Below, in pieces: positions 1 to 10,991 of a stretch of DNA of 64,000 nt (positions are counted from its first letter, which is position 1; the number at the start of each line of letters is the position of its first letter). Source of the stretch: Paguma larvata (Eukaryota > Chordata > Mammalia > Carnivora > Viverridae); contig CM057842.1 of NCBI GenBank assembly GCA_030068075.1, forward strand, positions 39,518,659 to 39,582,658, in the 5' to 3' direction. The notes beneath the pieces were generated by a model. The model did no database searches, was not told the origin of the DNA, and was given only the letters and a program-made list of their open reading frames with translations. Made by a program: the position numbers and the translations under genes.

Positions 1-188
1 AAGATTTGGAAGCAATGTAAATATTTAACTAAAATAAATTATTTTTTAAATTACAGAATATATATGAATTGAAAGATTAAATTATTAAAAAAAAACTATG
101 TAGGATGACCCTGGACTGGTTGATCAAAACAAACAAATAGCTGTCCATGCCTGGGCTGAGGAGTGCCAGTTTAAAAATGCTTAAACTC

Positions 189-264
189 TCTCTGCCCTTC
201 CCCTGCTCATTCCATCTCTATGTCTCTCAAAAATAAATAAACATTAAAAAAATTTTTTTAAAAA
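189..264 (+). mobile_element. 5'-truncated SINEC fragment
   Basis: Only the CT-rich body and tail of a felid CAN-SINE are present (CTGCCCTTCCCCTGCTCA through AATAAATAAACATTAAAA). It lies directly upstream of a full copy in the same orientation. The motif AAAATGCTTAAACTC precedes it at 174-188 and recurs after the next copy at 481-495, so both elements sit inside one target-site duplication. Confidence 0.85.
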
Positions 265-480
265 GGGGTGCCTGGGTGGCTCAGTTGGTTAAGGGGCCGA
301 CTTCGGCTCAGGTCATGATCTCACATTCTGTGAGTTCAAGTCCCGCATCGGGCTCTGTGCTGATGGCTCAGAGCCTGAAGCCTGCTTCAGATTCTGTGTC
401 TCACTCTTTCTCTGCCCTTCCCCTGCTCACTCTGCCTCTATGTCTCTCAAAAATAAATAAACATTAAAAAAAATTTAAAA
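265..480 (+). mobile_element. Full-length SINEC (felid CAN-SINE)
   Basis: A complete tRNA-Lys-derived SINE. The head is GGGGTGCCTGGGTGGCTCAG with an A-box-like GGTGGCTCAGTTGG, followed by CTCAGGTCATGATCTCA, a B-box-like GAGTTCAAGTCCC, the CT-rich body and an A-rich tail. The element does not encode protein. Its frame at 276-467 is a typical SINE artefact. It is moved in trans by L1 and probably inserted into the A-tail of the upstream fragment. Confidence 0.93.
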
Positions 481-495
481 AAAATGCTTAAACTC

Positions 496-1085
496 AACCA
501 TAAACATAGAGGCTTCCCTGGTTTTTTTCCGTTCTGTTCACTCAGCCTAGAATTACCACAACTATTCCCTTTCATCAAATCTATTCTTTTTCTTTTGATT
601 GTTTTAAATGATTCAATATTTTAAATTTATTTCCACCTCCAGAACATCTGTGATGTTTGATGTAGAAACCAAGATTTCTGGTGTTTCTTCTAGATCAGAA
701 GATTGAACACCATAAGGAGAAGATGGGCTGGGTCCAGCTGGATAATCAAAATGTTTAACAACCAGTAGGGCTCAAGCACCAACCAGATAGAATGGACTCC
801 AGCTTCAGAATCCCTGTCTTTATCTTCATAAGTGCTGAATCACTGAGTCACCCTGGGGGACCTGGGGAGAAGATCCAAGGTCACCTAGGGGCGATAGAGA
901 AATGGAGCCCTCAGGAGCTTATTTCCTGACAGGTGCAACATTTTTTTTTAAAGAATTCTTTCTAAATAAAAAGAGTAGGTGTGTCCACTTCTTCATTCAA
1001 GTCAGAGGAAAGAAACCCTGAGTGTGAATAAAGCATTTGAAGGCTAATAAAATTTCAAAGGATGAACTACAGACTGGAAGCCAAA
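496..1085. other. Unassigned AT-rich sequence
   Basis: I recognise no repeat family and no open frame of note. The stretch includes a T-run near 940-950. Confidence 0.4.
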
Positions 1086-1105
1086 AAAAGAGAGATAGAG
1101 AGAGA

Positions 1106-1150
1106 CAGAGGGTCATGAGTTCAAGTCCCATGTTGGGTGTAGGGTTTACA
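1106..1150 (+). mobile_element. Remnant of an older CAN-SINE
   Basis: The phrase GTCATGAGTTCAAGTCCCAT followed by GTTGGGTGTAGGGTTTA is the B-box half and 3' end of an older short CAN-SINE type. Its A-tail position has apparently been replaced by the purine microsatellite that follows. Carnivore SINE tails often seed such repeats. Confidence 0.5.
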
Positions 1151-1235
1151 GGAGAGGAGAGGAGAGGAGAGGAGAGGAGAGGAGAGGAGAGGGGAAGGGA
1201 GGGGAGGGGAGGGGAGGGGAGGGGAGGGGAGAGGA
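1151..1235 (+). repeat. (GGAGA)n / (GGGGA)n pentanucleotide repeat
   Basis: Tandem GGAGA units to about 1190 pass into GGGGA units to about 1232. The run is pure purine on the plus strand. The GGGGA part holds six or more G4 tracts with single-A loops and is a strong G-quadruplex candidate. The long minus-strand reading frame over this region (Pro/Ser/Leu-rich) is an artefact of the repeat. Confidence 0.95.
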
Positions 1236-1276
1236 AAAGAAAGAAAGAATGCAAGACAGAGTAAGAGAGAGAGAGA

Positions 1277-1392
1277 GAGGAAGGAAGGAAGGAAGGAAGG
1301 AAGGAAGGAAGGAAGGAAGGAAGGAAGGAAGGAAGGAAGGAAGGAAGGAAGGGAGGAAGGAAGGGAGGACAGAAGGAAGGAAGGAGGGAAGG
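1277..1392 (+). repeat. (GGAA)n tetranucleotide microsatellite
   Basis: About twenty uninterrupted GGAA units are followed by variant GGGA and GGAC units. Together with the preceding pentamer block this forms a polypurine tract of about 240 bases with few interruptions. It is likely to vary in length between individuals. Confidence 0.96.
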
Positions 1393-1469
1393 GAAATAGG
1401 AAAAGAAAATGAAAAAAGAGAAAGGAAGAGAAAAGAAAAAAAAGTCTATTGTAATCTGGGTGTATGATA

Positions 1470-2290
1470 AATGAGGAGCCCAGGAGGAATCAGCAAACCA
1501 TAGGACTGAAAAACTGAGGGACGGGTGTCTCTGTTTCTGCCCCAGAGCTTCTAGAGATGAGGGGAGGGAACTACATGATTTTTTTAATGGATGTGTTTTG
1601 TACTTAGAAAAGCAAACATTCTTTTGCAGATTAGCATTCAAGGAGATTCTGCGTCTTTCTTTTCCTGGTCTACTGACCTTAACAAGTTTTCATTTATTTT
1701 GTGCTCTCATGCTTTAATCTTTAAACACTCTTTGCTGTCTCCACAATAAAGTATAAGAATGATAGAAACTCAGTTTCAAGAAAGCATCTAAGAACATTTA
1801 AATGGTTACAATTTCACCTTTAAAAGTAACATATCCTACTCCTCTATTAACTCTAATAACATTCAATTATTGTACAAATTGTCAACACTTTATTCAAAAG
1901 GAAGCCATCTGGGAAAGGGAGCCCTGCTTAGAAGCCTTTCCAGAATCAGTCTTTAACTAGACACCTTTAATCTATAATTCAGTGTAATTCTGGCCCTCTG
2001 ACTACACTGACTGGTTCAGAAATGGATACAGAACCTTACCTGGACTTAGCTAGGAAACTTTTACTAGGATTGGATAGGAAAAGAAGCCTTCCCCATCACA
2101 TTTCTGAGATTTCTTTCTCTTATAATCCATAAGAAGGTCTAATAGACTCATTGAGACTTTATATCATCGGTCTTTATCTTCTGAGCCAAAAAACAGTGGC
2201 AGAGATCTGATATATTTTGATCTGAATGCGGCCATGTCTGACGTTGTTTTTCTCCCATTAACCTTGCTTCTGAACTATACTCAGCTTCAA
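1470..2290. other. Unassigned sequence
   Basis: I recognise no repeat family and no convincing gene here. Old, diverged repeats may be hidden in it. Confidence 0.4.
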
Positions 2291-2298
2291 TGTAAGGG

Positions 2299-2362
2299 TT
2301 TTTGGTTTTTTTGTTTGTTGGTTTTTTTTTTTTTAATCTCGGTTTGTTTGTTTTTTGTTTTT
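2299..2362 (+). repeat. T/G-rich low-complexity tract
   Basis: A run of GTTT-like and T-rich units (GTTTTTGG, TTTGTTTGTTGG, T13). It could be an old antisense A-rich tail, but no element body is recognisable beside it. Confidence 0.7.
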
Positions 2363-2864
2363 ACATTTGACTAATACAATTGATCCCATGAAGATATGTA
2401 TTGTTGTTCCCAACTACTTAGTATGGATAGTGACAGAGAGCTCATTGACATGAACATACAAAGAATAAACTGAAATAGCCAAAAAAAAAAAAAATGGGGG
2501 GTGGAGGAGAATATTTTGGTTAGCTATATAAGAAAGGACATCTCTCTGTAAAAACTCAAAAAAATTATCTTATTTGAAGCCCTTCCAGTTGTGACTGAAA
2601 AATGAAGACATTTTACTCCTATTTTTCTTTTATCCAATACTTGCTATGCTTACCTTTCTCTACTAGTCAGGTTAATTTTCTATGCTGATATTCACTATGA
2701 GTAATTCATGGTTGCAGGTGATGTACAGAGGTCACTAAATTGTTACTTTTTTTATGAGTCTTAACAGACTTACATTGCTTTTTTCTTCTTTTTTTTCCCC
2801 CTTTCATTCTTTGTGTCATAAATGAGAGGAATTATTTTTCGAGGGCTCATTAAGGGTCACGCCC

Positions 2865-3055
2865 CTTAAGTATATCATGTTGCTTTATACTCATAAAAAG
2901 TCTGAAAAGGTAGACTGATCCACTTTTTAAACCTTGTGTAAATGGAGATTTTGTTAAGTTTAAGTAACTTGCCCAAGGTCAAAGCTCGTAAATCACAAAA
3001 TGAGAAATGAACCCAGGTTTCCTGGGTTAGTAACTCACATTCATTCACTAGTAAG
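2865..3055 (-). mobile_element. MIR SINE relic
   Basis: The plus strand shows the antisense MIR core: AAGTAACTTGCCCAAGGTCA, then ACCCAGGTTTCCTGG. MIRs are ancient mammal-wide tRNA-derived SINEs and this copy is highly diverged. Confidence 0.7.
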
Positions 3056-3099
3056 AAACCAAATATTAATAATAAATAATAGTGGAAAGAACAATGATA

Positions 3100-3320
3100 G
3101 AAACACTTAAGTTTACTACATTTTAAGCATGAGATAAATACTCTAGCCACATCTACATTCTACAGGAGGTAGATAAAATATCTCTATTTTAAGGACAAGG
3201 TAACTAAAGCAGAGAGAAGTTAAAGCTCTTGCTCAAGATCACACAGTAAGTGAAGAAGTTAGGACACCATCCAGTTGAGATGTCGGGAATCCTTGTTTTT
3301 AAATATTGTGCCATACTGCA
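3100..3320 (-). mobile_element. MIR SINE relic
   Basis: It contains GGAGGTAGATAAAATATCTC, GCAGAGAGAAGTTAAAGCTC and CAAGATCACACAGTAAGTGA, the antisense MIR signature. It is a second MIR directly after the one at 2865-3055, in the same orientation. Confidence 0.8.
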
Positions 3321-3329
3321 TCAATTCAA

Positions 3330-3868
3330 TGATTTTCTCATTGTTTAGACCAGGGCAGGGCTTCTCAAGCATGCTTTTAATTTCACCTCCCTAAATCGCT
3401 CTTGGGACTGAAATCCCTCCATTGAGAAGGCAAGGACTAGGGTGCATGTTCCTTAGGAACAGAGGCTGTATCATTTCTGCTAACCTAAGTTAACCCATTA
3501 TCTTTGTGGTTTTGGTTTTTGTCCCATGGAACTGTATATGAGGCACCTGGATACATTAATTGACAAAACGAGCCACATTCATACCCAAAGCAGAATAAAT
3601 TCCACAGCCTTTGACCAACAGTAACTTTTCAGAAGAACAGGGAGGGGGGAAGACCCTCGGAAAGAGGGAGACCCTCCCCTGCCTTTTTCGGCCATCCTTC
3701 TTACATTCCTAAACATGTAAGAAGGTGGTGTTTGAATTTAGAGCTGCAATCTACAGAAAGATTCTCCAATGGAGAGCTCTAAACATTTCTTTTTGGGGAC
3801 CCTTCCTTCAATGGCATTTTCCACAAAAAAATATTTTTATTTGTCATATTGGAATACTATCTAAAACC
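3330..3868. other. Unassigned sequence
   Basis: I recognise no element with confidence. A C/G-rich patch at about 3640-3690 is part of ordinary unique-looking sequence. Confidence 0.35.
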
Positions 3869-3883
3869 TGAAGATCTTCAAAA

Positions 3884-4075
3884 AAGGGGTCCCTGGGTGA
3901 CTCATTCTATTAAGTGCCTGACTCTTGTTTCAGCTCAGGTCATGATCTCATGGTTCCTGGGATTGAGCCCTGCATCTGACTCTGCTTGGGATCCTCTCTC
4001 CCTCTCTCTCTCTCTCTGCTCCTACCCATTTGTGCTCACTCTCTCTTTCAAAACAAATTAATAAACTTTTTTAAA
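3884..4075 (+). mobile_element. SINEC (CAN-SINE)
   Basis: Head GGGGTCCCTGGGTGACTCAT, CTCAGGTCATGATCTCA, GGGATTGAGCCC, CT-rich body and an A-rich tail. The nine-base duplication AAGATCTTC (itself nearly palindromic) flanks it at 3871-3879 and 4090-4098. Confidence 0.92.
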
Positions 4076-4099
4076 AATTAGAAAAAATAAAGATCTTCT

Positions 4100-5190
4100 A
4101 AAGAACTTCATACTGAGCTTTCGCAGATTGTGAGAGCATTTTTCCCCCCTTTGGACTCTAGCAAATTGTTTTTCATATAAATAAAAGGAAACTGCTGTGG
4201 GGAAGAAGAACTTATTTTCTATTCAAATTTTTCTCTACTGTTAAGTTACTCGGTATACTGTGAGAAAACAGCTGTGGTTGTCTTATTTCCACCTTTGTAT
4301 CTGTTTTTAAAAGGATTTACAACCTATGCAGCCGTTGTTTTATTTTATGACTACCACTAAGAGATGAATTATGAATTAACAGGGAATTGTTAATTTCACC
4401 TCGATCAATAACATCTTTAATAAGTAAGGACTGCCCATTAAAAGCCAATATATCATTATGGTAAATGTTAATAACTTACACTAAACTCTATGTGACAATA
4501 CGTATAAACATATATTGGGAATTTATTACAAATATCTAGGAATAAACTTATGCTCACCTTAGATTTGAGTTATGTCTGTTAACTCCAGTCGATATGATAA
4601 TGAGAGCTATTTTCAAGGCCTTCGGAACAGGTTTTTATGCCAGAGACTAGAGAGTAAATTTAATTGACACTTCTCTGATATTCAGACTTGCCTCATCTGT
4701 ACAGCTTTCACATGAATTTTCAATTCAATTTCAACCTCAAACGGGAGCTCCCACAAATCCAAACACCTTGTTGAAACAGCAGAAAATGAATTATGTGGAT
4801 AACAATATTTCATCAAGCTTGAAACTCAGCTGTGTTATGTCCAAAGCAGTAAAACTGTGTAAATAAATTGCTAAGTCACACTAGAATTGATGACTTGTAT
4901 CTCATGTTTTAAAAGCAGGATGACTAGTTAAAAAGAGAGAGAGAGAAGAAAAATCATCTCTTTCACTTGGCACATTTTATTGTTATTTTCAAGTTCAAAT
5001 CAATGTTAGAGCAAAGAGCTATCCTATCAGATTTCAATGACTTTAAATTACTAATAAATTCTGCGACTATCTATGAAGGTGCATTTGCATGTGGGGCTTG
5101 TTTTTAAACTCAGTTTTTCCTACTCAAACATTTTAAGGAAACATCGTGAGATTGCAATTTCATTGTATTATAATGAGTACATGAATTTCA
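4100..5190. other. Unassigned AT-rich sequence
   Basis: About 1.1 kb with no recognised repeat apart from a short GA run near 4934-4947. There is no supported gene. It may hold unique or conserved non-coding DNA. Confidence 0.35.
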
Positions 5191-5194
5191 GCTG

Positions 5195-5850
5195 CAGAGG
5201 AGGAAAAAAAATTTCCCTTGACCTCTTAAGGTCCCTGGCTGGGTCTGAAAATTCGAATGACAAAGACAGATGAGCGGGAGAAGAGTATGCACATTTTATT
5301 AAATTTTTACATGTACATGAAAGCCTTTGTAAGAGAAAAACCTGAAGAAGTGACCAGAACCAGAAGCTTTAATACTTTTTAGACACCCCTCCTCCCCCCC
5401 AAAAAAACACTGTAAATAATTGACAAGACAAAGGGGTTTGGCCTAGGGTAATAAATGATGAAGAACTTGGAAGATAAGGGTTGGTTTAACAAAGTTTGCA
5501 GAGATTTCTCAGCCCCAAATTCCCTGTCTCTAGTGATGAGAATATCTTCTTTCTTCCTGGTACAAGGAGGGGAGCTTTCACATGAGAATTTTATGACTTG
5601 TTTCAGGGGAAAAACGGCTTAGAGACAGGGGTTAGGAGGGGCAAGCTTCCTGTTTCTGTCATTTTCTCAAATCTTTTCAGCTCAAGGTATTCAGTATGCC
5701 AATCTGAAGGATTCAATATCCCATAATTTGTGGTAGCATATCTAGAACCGCATAATGGCCAATAAGCCATTCTTAATTTCCATGGCTAGAATATCAATTT
5801 TGGCCTACAGGATAAATCAGGCAAGTTAAGCTCTCTACCACCTGTCACAC
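5195..5850 (-). mobile_element. Probable solitary retroviral-type LTR
   Basis: On the minus strand the sequence reads as an LTR. A U3-like part with CAGGAAGCTTGCCCCTCCTA is followed near 5310-5280 by AATTTAATAAAATGTGCATA (polyadenylation-signal region). Then comes TCATCTGTCTTTGTC and finally TTCAGACCCAGCCAGGGACC close to the end. This order and wording resemble old ERV/ERVL LTRs. I cannot name the family and saw no internal gag, pol or env beside it, so it is probably a solo LTR. The outer boundary is approximate. Confidence 0.5.
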
Positions 5851-5859
5851 ATTTTAATC

Positions 5860-6280
5860 ATCTCCTAATCAGACCAAACCAGTATACCATTGTGAAAATT
5901 TCCAAAAGGGGGAAAGCCAGAGACCTACCAACAGCTGCTGAAAAAAGCGAACAAAAATAACATCTAACAGGAGATAACAGCAGTACCACCTCCTTCTTCA
6001 GGGTCTGTGTAAAATATTTCTGAACCCCAGTCTGAGTTAGAAAGACCAATGGGGAAGGCCATTGTTAACAATGATCTTCCACTTAGAAAAAAACACCATT
6101 CCATAGGTAGATGGGAGCAGAAAAGAAAGAAAATGATTAGTTTCAAAATCAAGGCAGAAGTAGAGAGAAACATATTACTTTCCTATCTATCTGGAATTCT
6201 CATGAATCTAGAGCTACAGTGTTTGGGTCTCTATAATATCTTCTGCATCCAGAAACTGGGGAGGATGCTATTACGTATTA
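5860..6280. other. Unassigned sequence
   Basis: Overlapping short open frames occur on both strands, none with a recognisable domain. No repeat was identified. Confidence 0.35.
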
Positions 6281-6287
6281 AAAGTCT

Positions 6288-6507
6288 TGGTGCACCTGGG
6301 TAGCTCAGTGAGTTAAGCATTTCTGTCTTGATTTTGACTCAGGTCATGATCTCACGATTTGTGAGATATAGTCCCATGTCAGATTCTGTGCTGACAGGGC
6401 AGAGCCTGCTTGGGATTCTCTCTCCCTCTCTCTCTGCCCCTCCCCCACTTGTGTGCATGTGTGCACACTCTCTTTCTTTCAAAAATAAATAAAAATAATT
6501 TAAAAAT
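6288..6507 (+). mobile_element. SINEC (CAN-SINE), older copy
   Basis: Head GGTGCACCTGGGTAGCTCAG, then CTCAGGTCATGATCTCACG, a GCTTGGGATTCTCTCTCCC body and an AAAATAAATAAAAATAATTT tail. The GCTTGGGATTCTC version is the older feliform/carnivore type. A target duplication is not clear. Confidence 0.92.
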
Positions 6508-6514
6508 ACATTGG

Positions 6515-7395
6515 AAAGTCTCATTCAGGCAGCTAATGGGCTGCCTTTTCTAGGCTTCCTTCACCAGACTCAAACATTCCCAGAAGAGACTGCTTATCAA
6601 ATACTGTTCATTGAGGACTGCAAAGAGAGGGGGCCTGAGTAGGGAAGAGGCTTCTTAAGGAGTGCTGAGATCTGAGAGGTGAGGAAGAAGAACTTGTACT
6701 GGAGAGAAGAGAAAAAAAGACAGGTGTCATGAGAAAGAGCATGGCAAATATTTACACTTTCCTGAAATGAAGAAAGATAGCAACATTGGCAAGCTCCTAC
6801 TCTGAACACAAGGGAGGTGATGTCCTTGTTTTAGTGAAACTCCTGAAAGCCCCTTGGCTGTTGTTGCTACGATGCTGATCTTCTTCACTCACCGTGTGAG
6901 CTGAGATTCATTGCTCCTGAGTACTGAAGAAGGAGTTCCACACTGGGTGGTGCCCAGTGCCTGATTCCAGCAAATCTATGGACCACGGCTACACTAGCTG
7001 GTACTCCTCTTTCATAGAGAGTATTTCTACTGTACAATGCTTGTGTATTCTTCTATCTAGATGCAGTTTACTTAGAATGGATCAGCCCTCTCTTTGATGC
7101 TTCAACTTTTAGATATTCTGTTACATTCAGGGATAGGCCAAACCCCTTTGCTTAGTTTCTATTGCTCTTTCTCTATTCCTTTAATCATTTCATTGAGAAC
7201 TGGAGACAGGGCAGAGAAAGCAGGCAGGAAAGAGATATCAGGTACATTTTACCATCCAGAAAATGCAGCTTTTTTTGAATATTGAAATTGATTCTGTTCT
7301 AGTACATATTTTATTCCTTTTTTAAATTTCAAAAGGAAACTGGAAGGCAAGATTATGTTCGCAGGTATTGTGAGCTGATTTGAATTCATATTTGG
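6515..7395. other. Unassigned sequence
   Basis: I recognise no repeat or gene. Frames of 60-70 codons occur on both strands without domain signals. Confidence 0.35.
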
Positions 7396-7397
7396 AT

Positions 7398-7595
7398 GTA
7401 ACAATAATAGGTGATGTTTATTGAGTGTTTATTATGTCACGCATTGTTCTAAGCTCTACAAATGTATTAATGTGACTGTGTAACAACCCTGAAAGGTAGA
7501 TACTGTTATTATCCCAATTTTATGGCTTGGGACACCCACTCAAGGAATTTGGTCCCTGAGTCCATGCTTTTATCAGTAAAACGCGCTGCCCTCCT
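7398..7595 (-). mobile_element. MIR SINE relic
   Basis: The antisense MIR signature is clear: GTTTATTGAGTGTTTATTAT, ATTGTTCTAAGCTCTACAAA and GGTAGATACTGTTATTATCC. The distal half is heavily diverged. Confidence 0.85.
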
Positions 7596-7599
7596 ATTT

Positions 7600-8945
7600 T
7601 ACTGGGGGGAACTCTGATCAAATCCTTAATGCTTAAAAACAAACTCATCCACAATCTTTTGTTATCTCCATTCTGTCCCTTTTAATAATAAGTTAACATA
7701 AAAACAAGCCAAAAAACCTCTCTACTCACCTCCCATGCTATGTGGGGTTAAAGAGATTTCATGTTTTCTGAATCATGCCTATTGAGTGTCTTTTCCCTGC
7801 CCATCACAAGAACTAAACTGACAATTTTGATACACTGCATTCTTGTTATGCTTAGTGCAGAGAGTGCAAGACCCCAGGACTTCTATCACAGAGTACATAA
7901 AATTCCTCCTGTACAAATGAAGTTTCTAATTTGGAATGATTCCCTTTGCTTAACCTCTCACTGGTTTAGACCTCAATAGTTTTCCTCCTCCCCCATGGAT
8001 GGAAACTGTCAGTTCCCATGTCAAAGTTCTTTTAATATTTAAGAATTAGGTATATACTTATTGTGTATTTTACTCATATGTTTCTCCATGTGCATATCTG
8101 TGGATTCTTTTCCCTTCCACATGTTGACTGTCCAAGTATCCAGTTCAAATGAAAGAGAGAAACCTTCCCTGAGTAGCTCAGTCAGTATTCAGATAAGAGA
8201 AACAAATCCCTCAACATCCTTTTGTTATTCCAGATCAGTTCAATGCAAAGCATCTTTCTAGAGACTTATTTTCCCTTGTCTGTCGAATGCCTGTGGAATG
8301 TTATCACCCTCACAGTTATAACTGTGCTAAGGCATGGTGACCACCCCATGCGCCACAAGGTTGACCTTAATGCTGTATTGCATCCCCATCAATTCCTTGG
8401 GATCAAAAGTCTTCATCCTTTGATGCTTCGCTGATACTTTGTAGGATATTCTGTTGCTGTCATAAATCCCTTATTGTAAGAACCAAAAAGATGATAATAG
8501 GGTTGATAATCACAGATCGCAAAAGTCACTCTTTCTTTTTCTTTGGCAGAGGACACCTTTTAAAGTCCTTGCACAGTTTAAAACTCACATAATCAAAGTC
8601 ACACTCTGACAAATGCCGACTGGTGCTCGTGCCTCCCAGCTTAAGTGGTGTCCCACCTGGTGACAACGTGGGCACCATCAACAGGTCACCCAACATGACA
8701 TTCTGCAATTCCCAGGAGTTTTTAAAATTTTAGACCAGCATTGCTTTATTTCTTAGAGTACAGTCAGACTGTATGAGTATTTTCATGTTGTATGCTTTCG
8801 AATCCTACACTCCAAATTAGAACAACCAAAACCACGCGGTATTTTATTCTATCATCTATATTTATAGAGACAATTAAATTTAAATAAAACTAAATGTGAT
8901 TATTTTTTGGTACGTACCTCTACCTAGAATTCATGTAAAGGGAAG
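7600..8945. other. Unassigned sequence
   Basis: About 1.3 kb without a recognised repeat. At 8526-8545 a pyrimidine tract ends in GGCAG (splice-acceptor-like), but all three plus-strand frames close within about 60 bases, so no coding exon is called. Confidence 0.35.
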
Positions 8946-8949
8946 AAGA

Positions 8950-9030
8950 TACTTGTTCCCAATATAGTGCCCGGCATATAGCTGGAGCTAAACAAATATT
9001 TACTGAAAAAAAAGAATGCATGAACGCATA
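8950..9030 (+). mobile_element. L2 LINE 3' end
   Basis: AGTGCCCGGCATATAGCTGG followed by CTAAACAAATATTTACTGAA and a GAATGCATGAA tail matches the L2 terminus (consensus wording ...GTGCCTGGCACATAGTAGG...AATAAATATTTGTTGAATGAA). Confidence 0.7.
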
Positions 9031-9034
9031 AGTG

Positions 9035-10080
9035 AAGTCTTGCTGTCTTACTAAACTCTTTTCTTAATATGTGATCTCTCCGGTCATAGAATAAATTTTT
9101 ATATTTCAATCCTTTTAAACTTCTTTAGGCTTTACCATTCATTTTCTTGGCACATGCACTGCTTCACTGAGAACATGTTACTTATATCCTTAGTATTATT
9201 GATTCTAAATGAAATGAGCGTGAGTTGACTGATGGAGGTGCCAACAAGAGCCCCTTCTAAGACTACATAAGCAAATCTGAAGTTTCCAGAACAAAGTGGG
9301 ACAGCTGCTCTAGTGTTGCACTGCCTGGGTTGATCTAGGGGGTGGGGCTCCACAGCGACCCCTCCCACCTCCAGAGCATGAACCAGGTTCAAGTGCTAAG
9401 TCCACTGAATACATCTTCTGCTTTATTCCCCCAACCACCTGCATGGACGCCTTTCATTAATATGATTCATTTGCATATGAAGACGCAGGCATATACAGTT
9501 TATCTCGGGTTTGCAGCCAATCTATAACAGAGCTCAGACTGAAACTGTGACTGCATCTTTAACCACCTTGCTCTACTGCCTCATGAGGCAAGAGTTTCTT
9601 AAAGAAATGATTGGGATGGGAAAGAAATCAAAATATTATTTCTTAAGTAATGAATATCATTCTGGGAAATTAGTCCGGATGATTAAAAACATGGAAAGAC
9701 AGGATAACTATTTTCAACTCTCTGAAAAGCTACAATGCAGTAAAAATTCGCTTAGATTTTTCTATAGAACACCCAGTATTAGATGTTACAATTGAGAATG
9801 GGAGTTTTAGGGGGAGCAATTCAATCTCAATATATGAGGAACACTAGTAATATCTACACCAAATAGATTACAAGCAGCTTTGGCGAGAAATAAAAGCTTT
9901 AACAGGAGGCATAATGAACGCTAGCAAAGATGATAAAAAATGGATTTGCAGATGAATAGCTGCACCAAATGGCCTTAATGTCTTTTTCAAACAAAAGATT
10001 TCATGATTCTGTGATTCAGCAGAAGCTAATAAAGGGAGGAAGGAGAAGAAAGGAGGAAGAAACATTAACTTATCATCTAG
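9035..10080. other. Unassigned, partly GC-richer sequence
   Basis: No repeat was recognised. A relatively GC-rich patch at about 9290-9520 includes an octamer-type ATTTGCATATGA (about 9468-9480) and looks repeat-free. Confidence 0.35.
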
Positions 10081-10084
10081 TTAA

Positions 10085-10310
10085 GAACACTATTTATGCA
10101 ATTTCTCACTTAATACCTATCATGAGGTCAAGGCTCCCCATTTGATGAAAATCACAATTTCCATGTTAGACACAAGAAGAAATATGCCCATCACACAGAC
10201 ATGAAAACTGAGTCTTAGAGGATATAAATAGTATATCCAACACCATACAGCTGTATAATAGCAAAGCCCAGAGTGAACCTCTATTGTTTTTGACTCTGAG
10301 CAAAGGTCCT
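10085..10310 (-). mobile_element. MIR SINE relic
   Basis: The antisense MIR core GAAAACTGAGTCTTAGAGGA is followed by CCAACACCATACAGCTGTAT and a diverged tRNA-related part. Confidence 0.75.
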
Positions 10311-10314
10311 AAAG

Positions 10315-10990
10315 GGAATAACAACTGGATATAAAATGATTGGAAGAAAGAGAGAAAAAGTGCTAAAGAAAAAAAAAATTCAATGATACTTGTTATAGAC
10401 AGTAAGGACCGTGATGGCAGGTACAGGGGCCACTGCAGTGGGATGTTTATAGTAGAGGAGAGACAGTGGGCTCAGTGTTGAGTACAGCACAGGCAGCTGG
10501 GAATCTATAGCCAGCAAGCAAGTGTGGAGGTCAGTGGGTGGAAGACTACTAAGTGGAAACACTATAAGAGGTAAGGGGATTCTGGCTAACCTGACCTAAA
10601 AGGATTTTTGCTGTAGACAAGCCAGACAGTGGTGTCTGGGGATGAAGGATGAACTCTGGAGGGTGAGGAATGTGATCTGATATTGAGGGTTGGGGGGTTC
10701 TGATTAAACTGATTCTGCAAGGTCCTTGCCAAAACTGGATTTTACAAGGAAGTGCACAGATGAACCTGGAGAGCAGTCAGTGGGAGTTACAGGGCAGGAG
10801 GGAGACATAAAAGTATTAACACAGTGTACACCAGCACCAGGAGAGACTCACATGTGCTGTAAGAAGAATGTTATTGCTTTGAGTACATCCAGATTTAGGC
10901 TGGACTTACAGAATTTAGGTGTCTCAAAAGAGATCAAAGCTGGGGTGGAGGGCCATGGGGCAATAATTCATATATTTTTAATCTTTTAAA
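10315..10990. other. Unassigned, possibly old repeat
   Basis: The purine-rich wording (GTGGAGGTCAGTGGGTGGAA, GGTGTCTGGGGATGAAGGAT) resembles an old LTR or LINE, but I cannot assign a family. No gene is supported. Confidence 0.3.
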
Positions 10991-10991
10991 T

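Noticed and set aside
1037..1467. Plus-strand Arg/Glu/Gly-rich frames
   Set aside because: Translation of the same microsatellite; no gene signals.
1081..1470. CRISPR-like or tandem gene array
   Set aside because: The units are 4-5 bases with no spacers; it is an ordinary microsatellite in a mammalian genome.
997..1641. 214-codon minus-strand open frame
   Set aside because: It is Pro/Ser/Leu-rich because it reads through the GGAGA and GGAA repeats; simple-repeat artefact.
8526..8708. Acceptor-like tract ending GGCAG, with an overlapping minus-strand frame
   Set aside because: All plus-strand frames after the acceptor stop within about 60 bases, and the Lys-rich end of the minus frame is just the antisense of the pyrimidine tract.
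10430..10441. 12-base palindrome CCACTGCAGTGG
   Set aside because: Short palindromes of this size are expected by chance.
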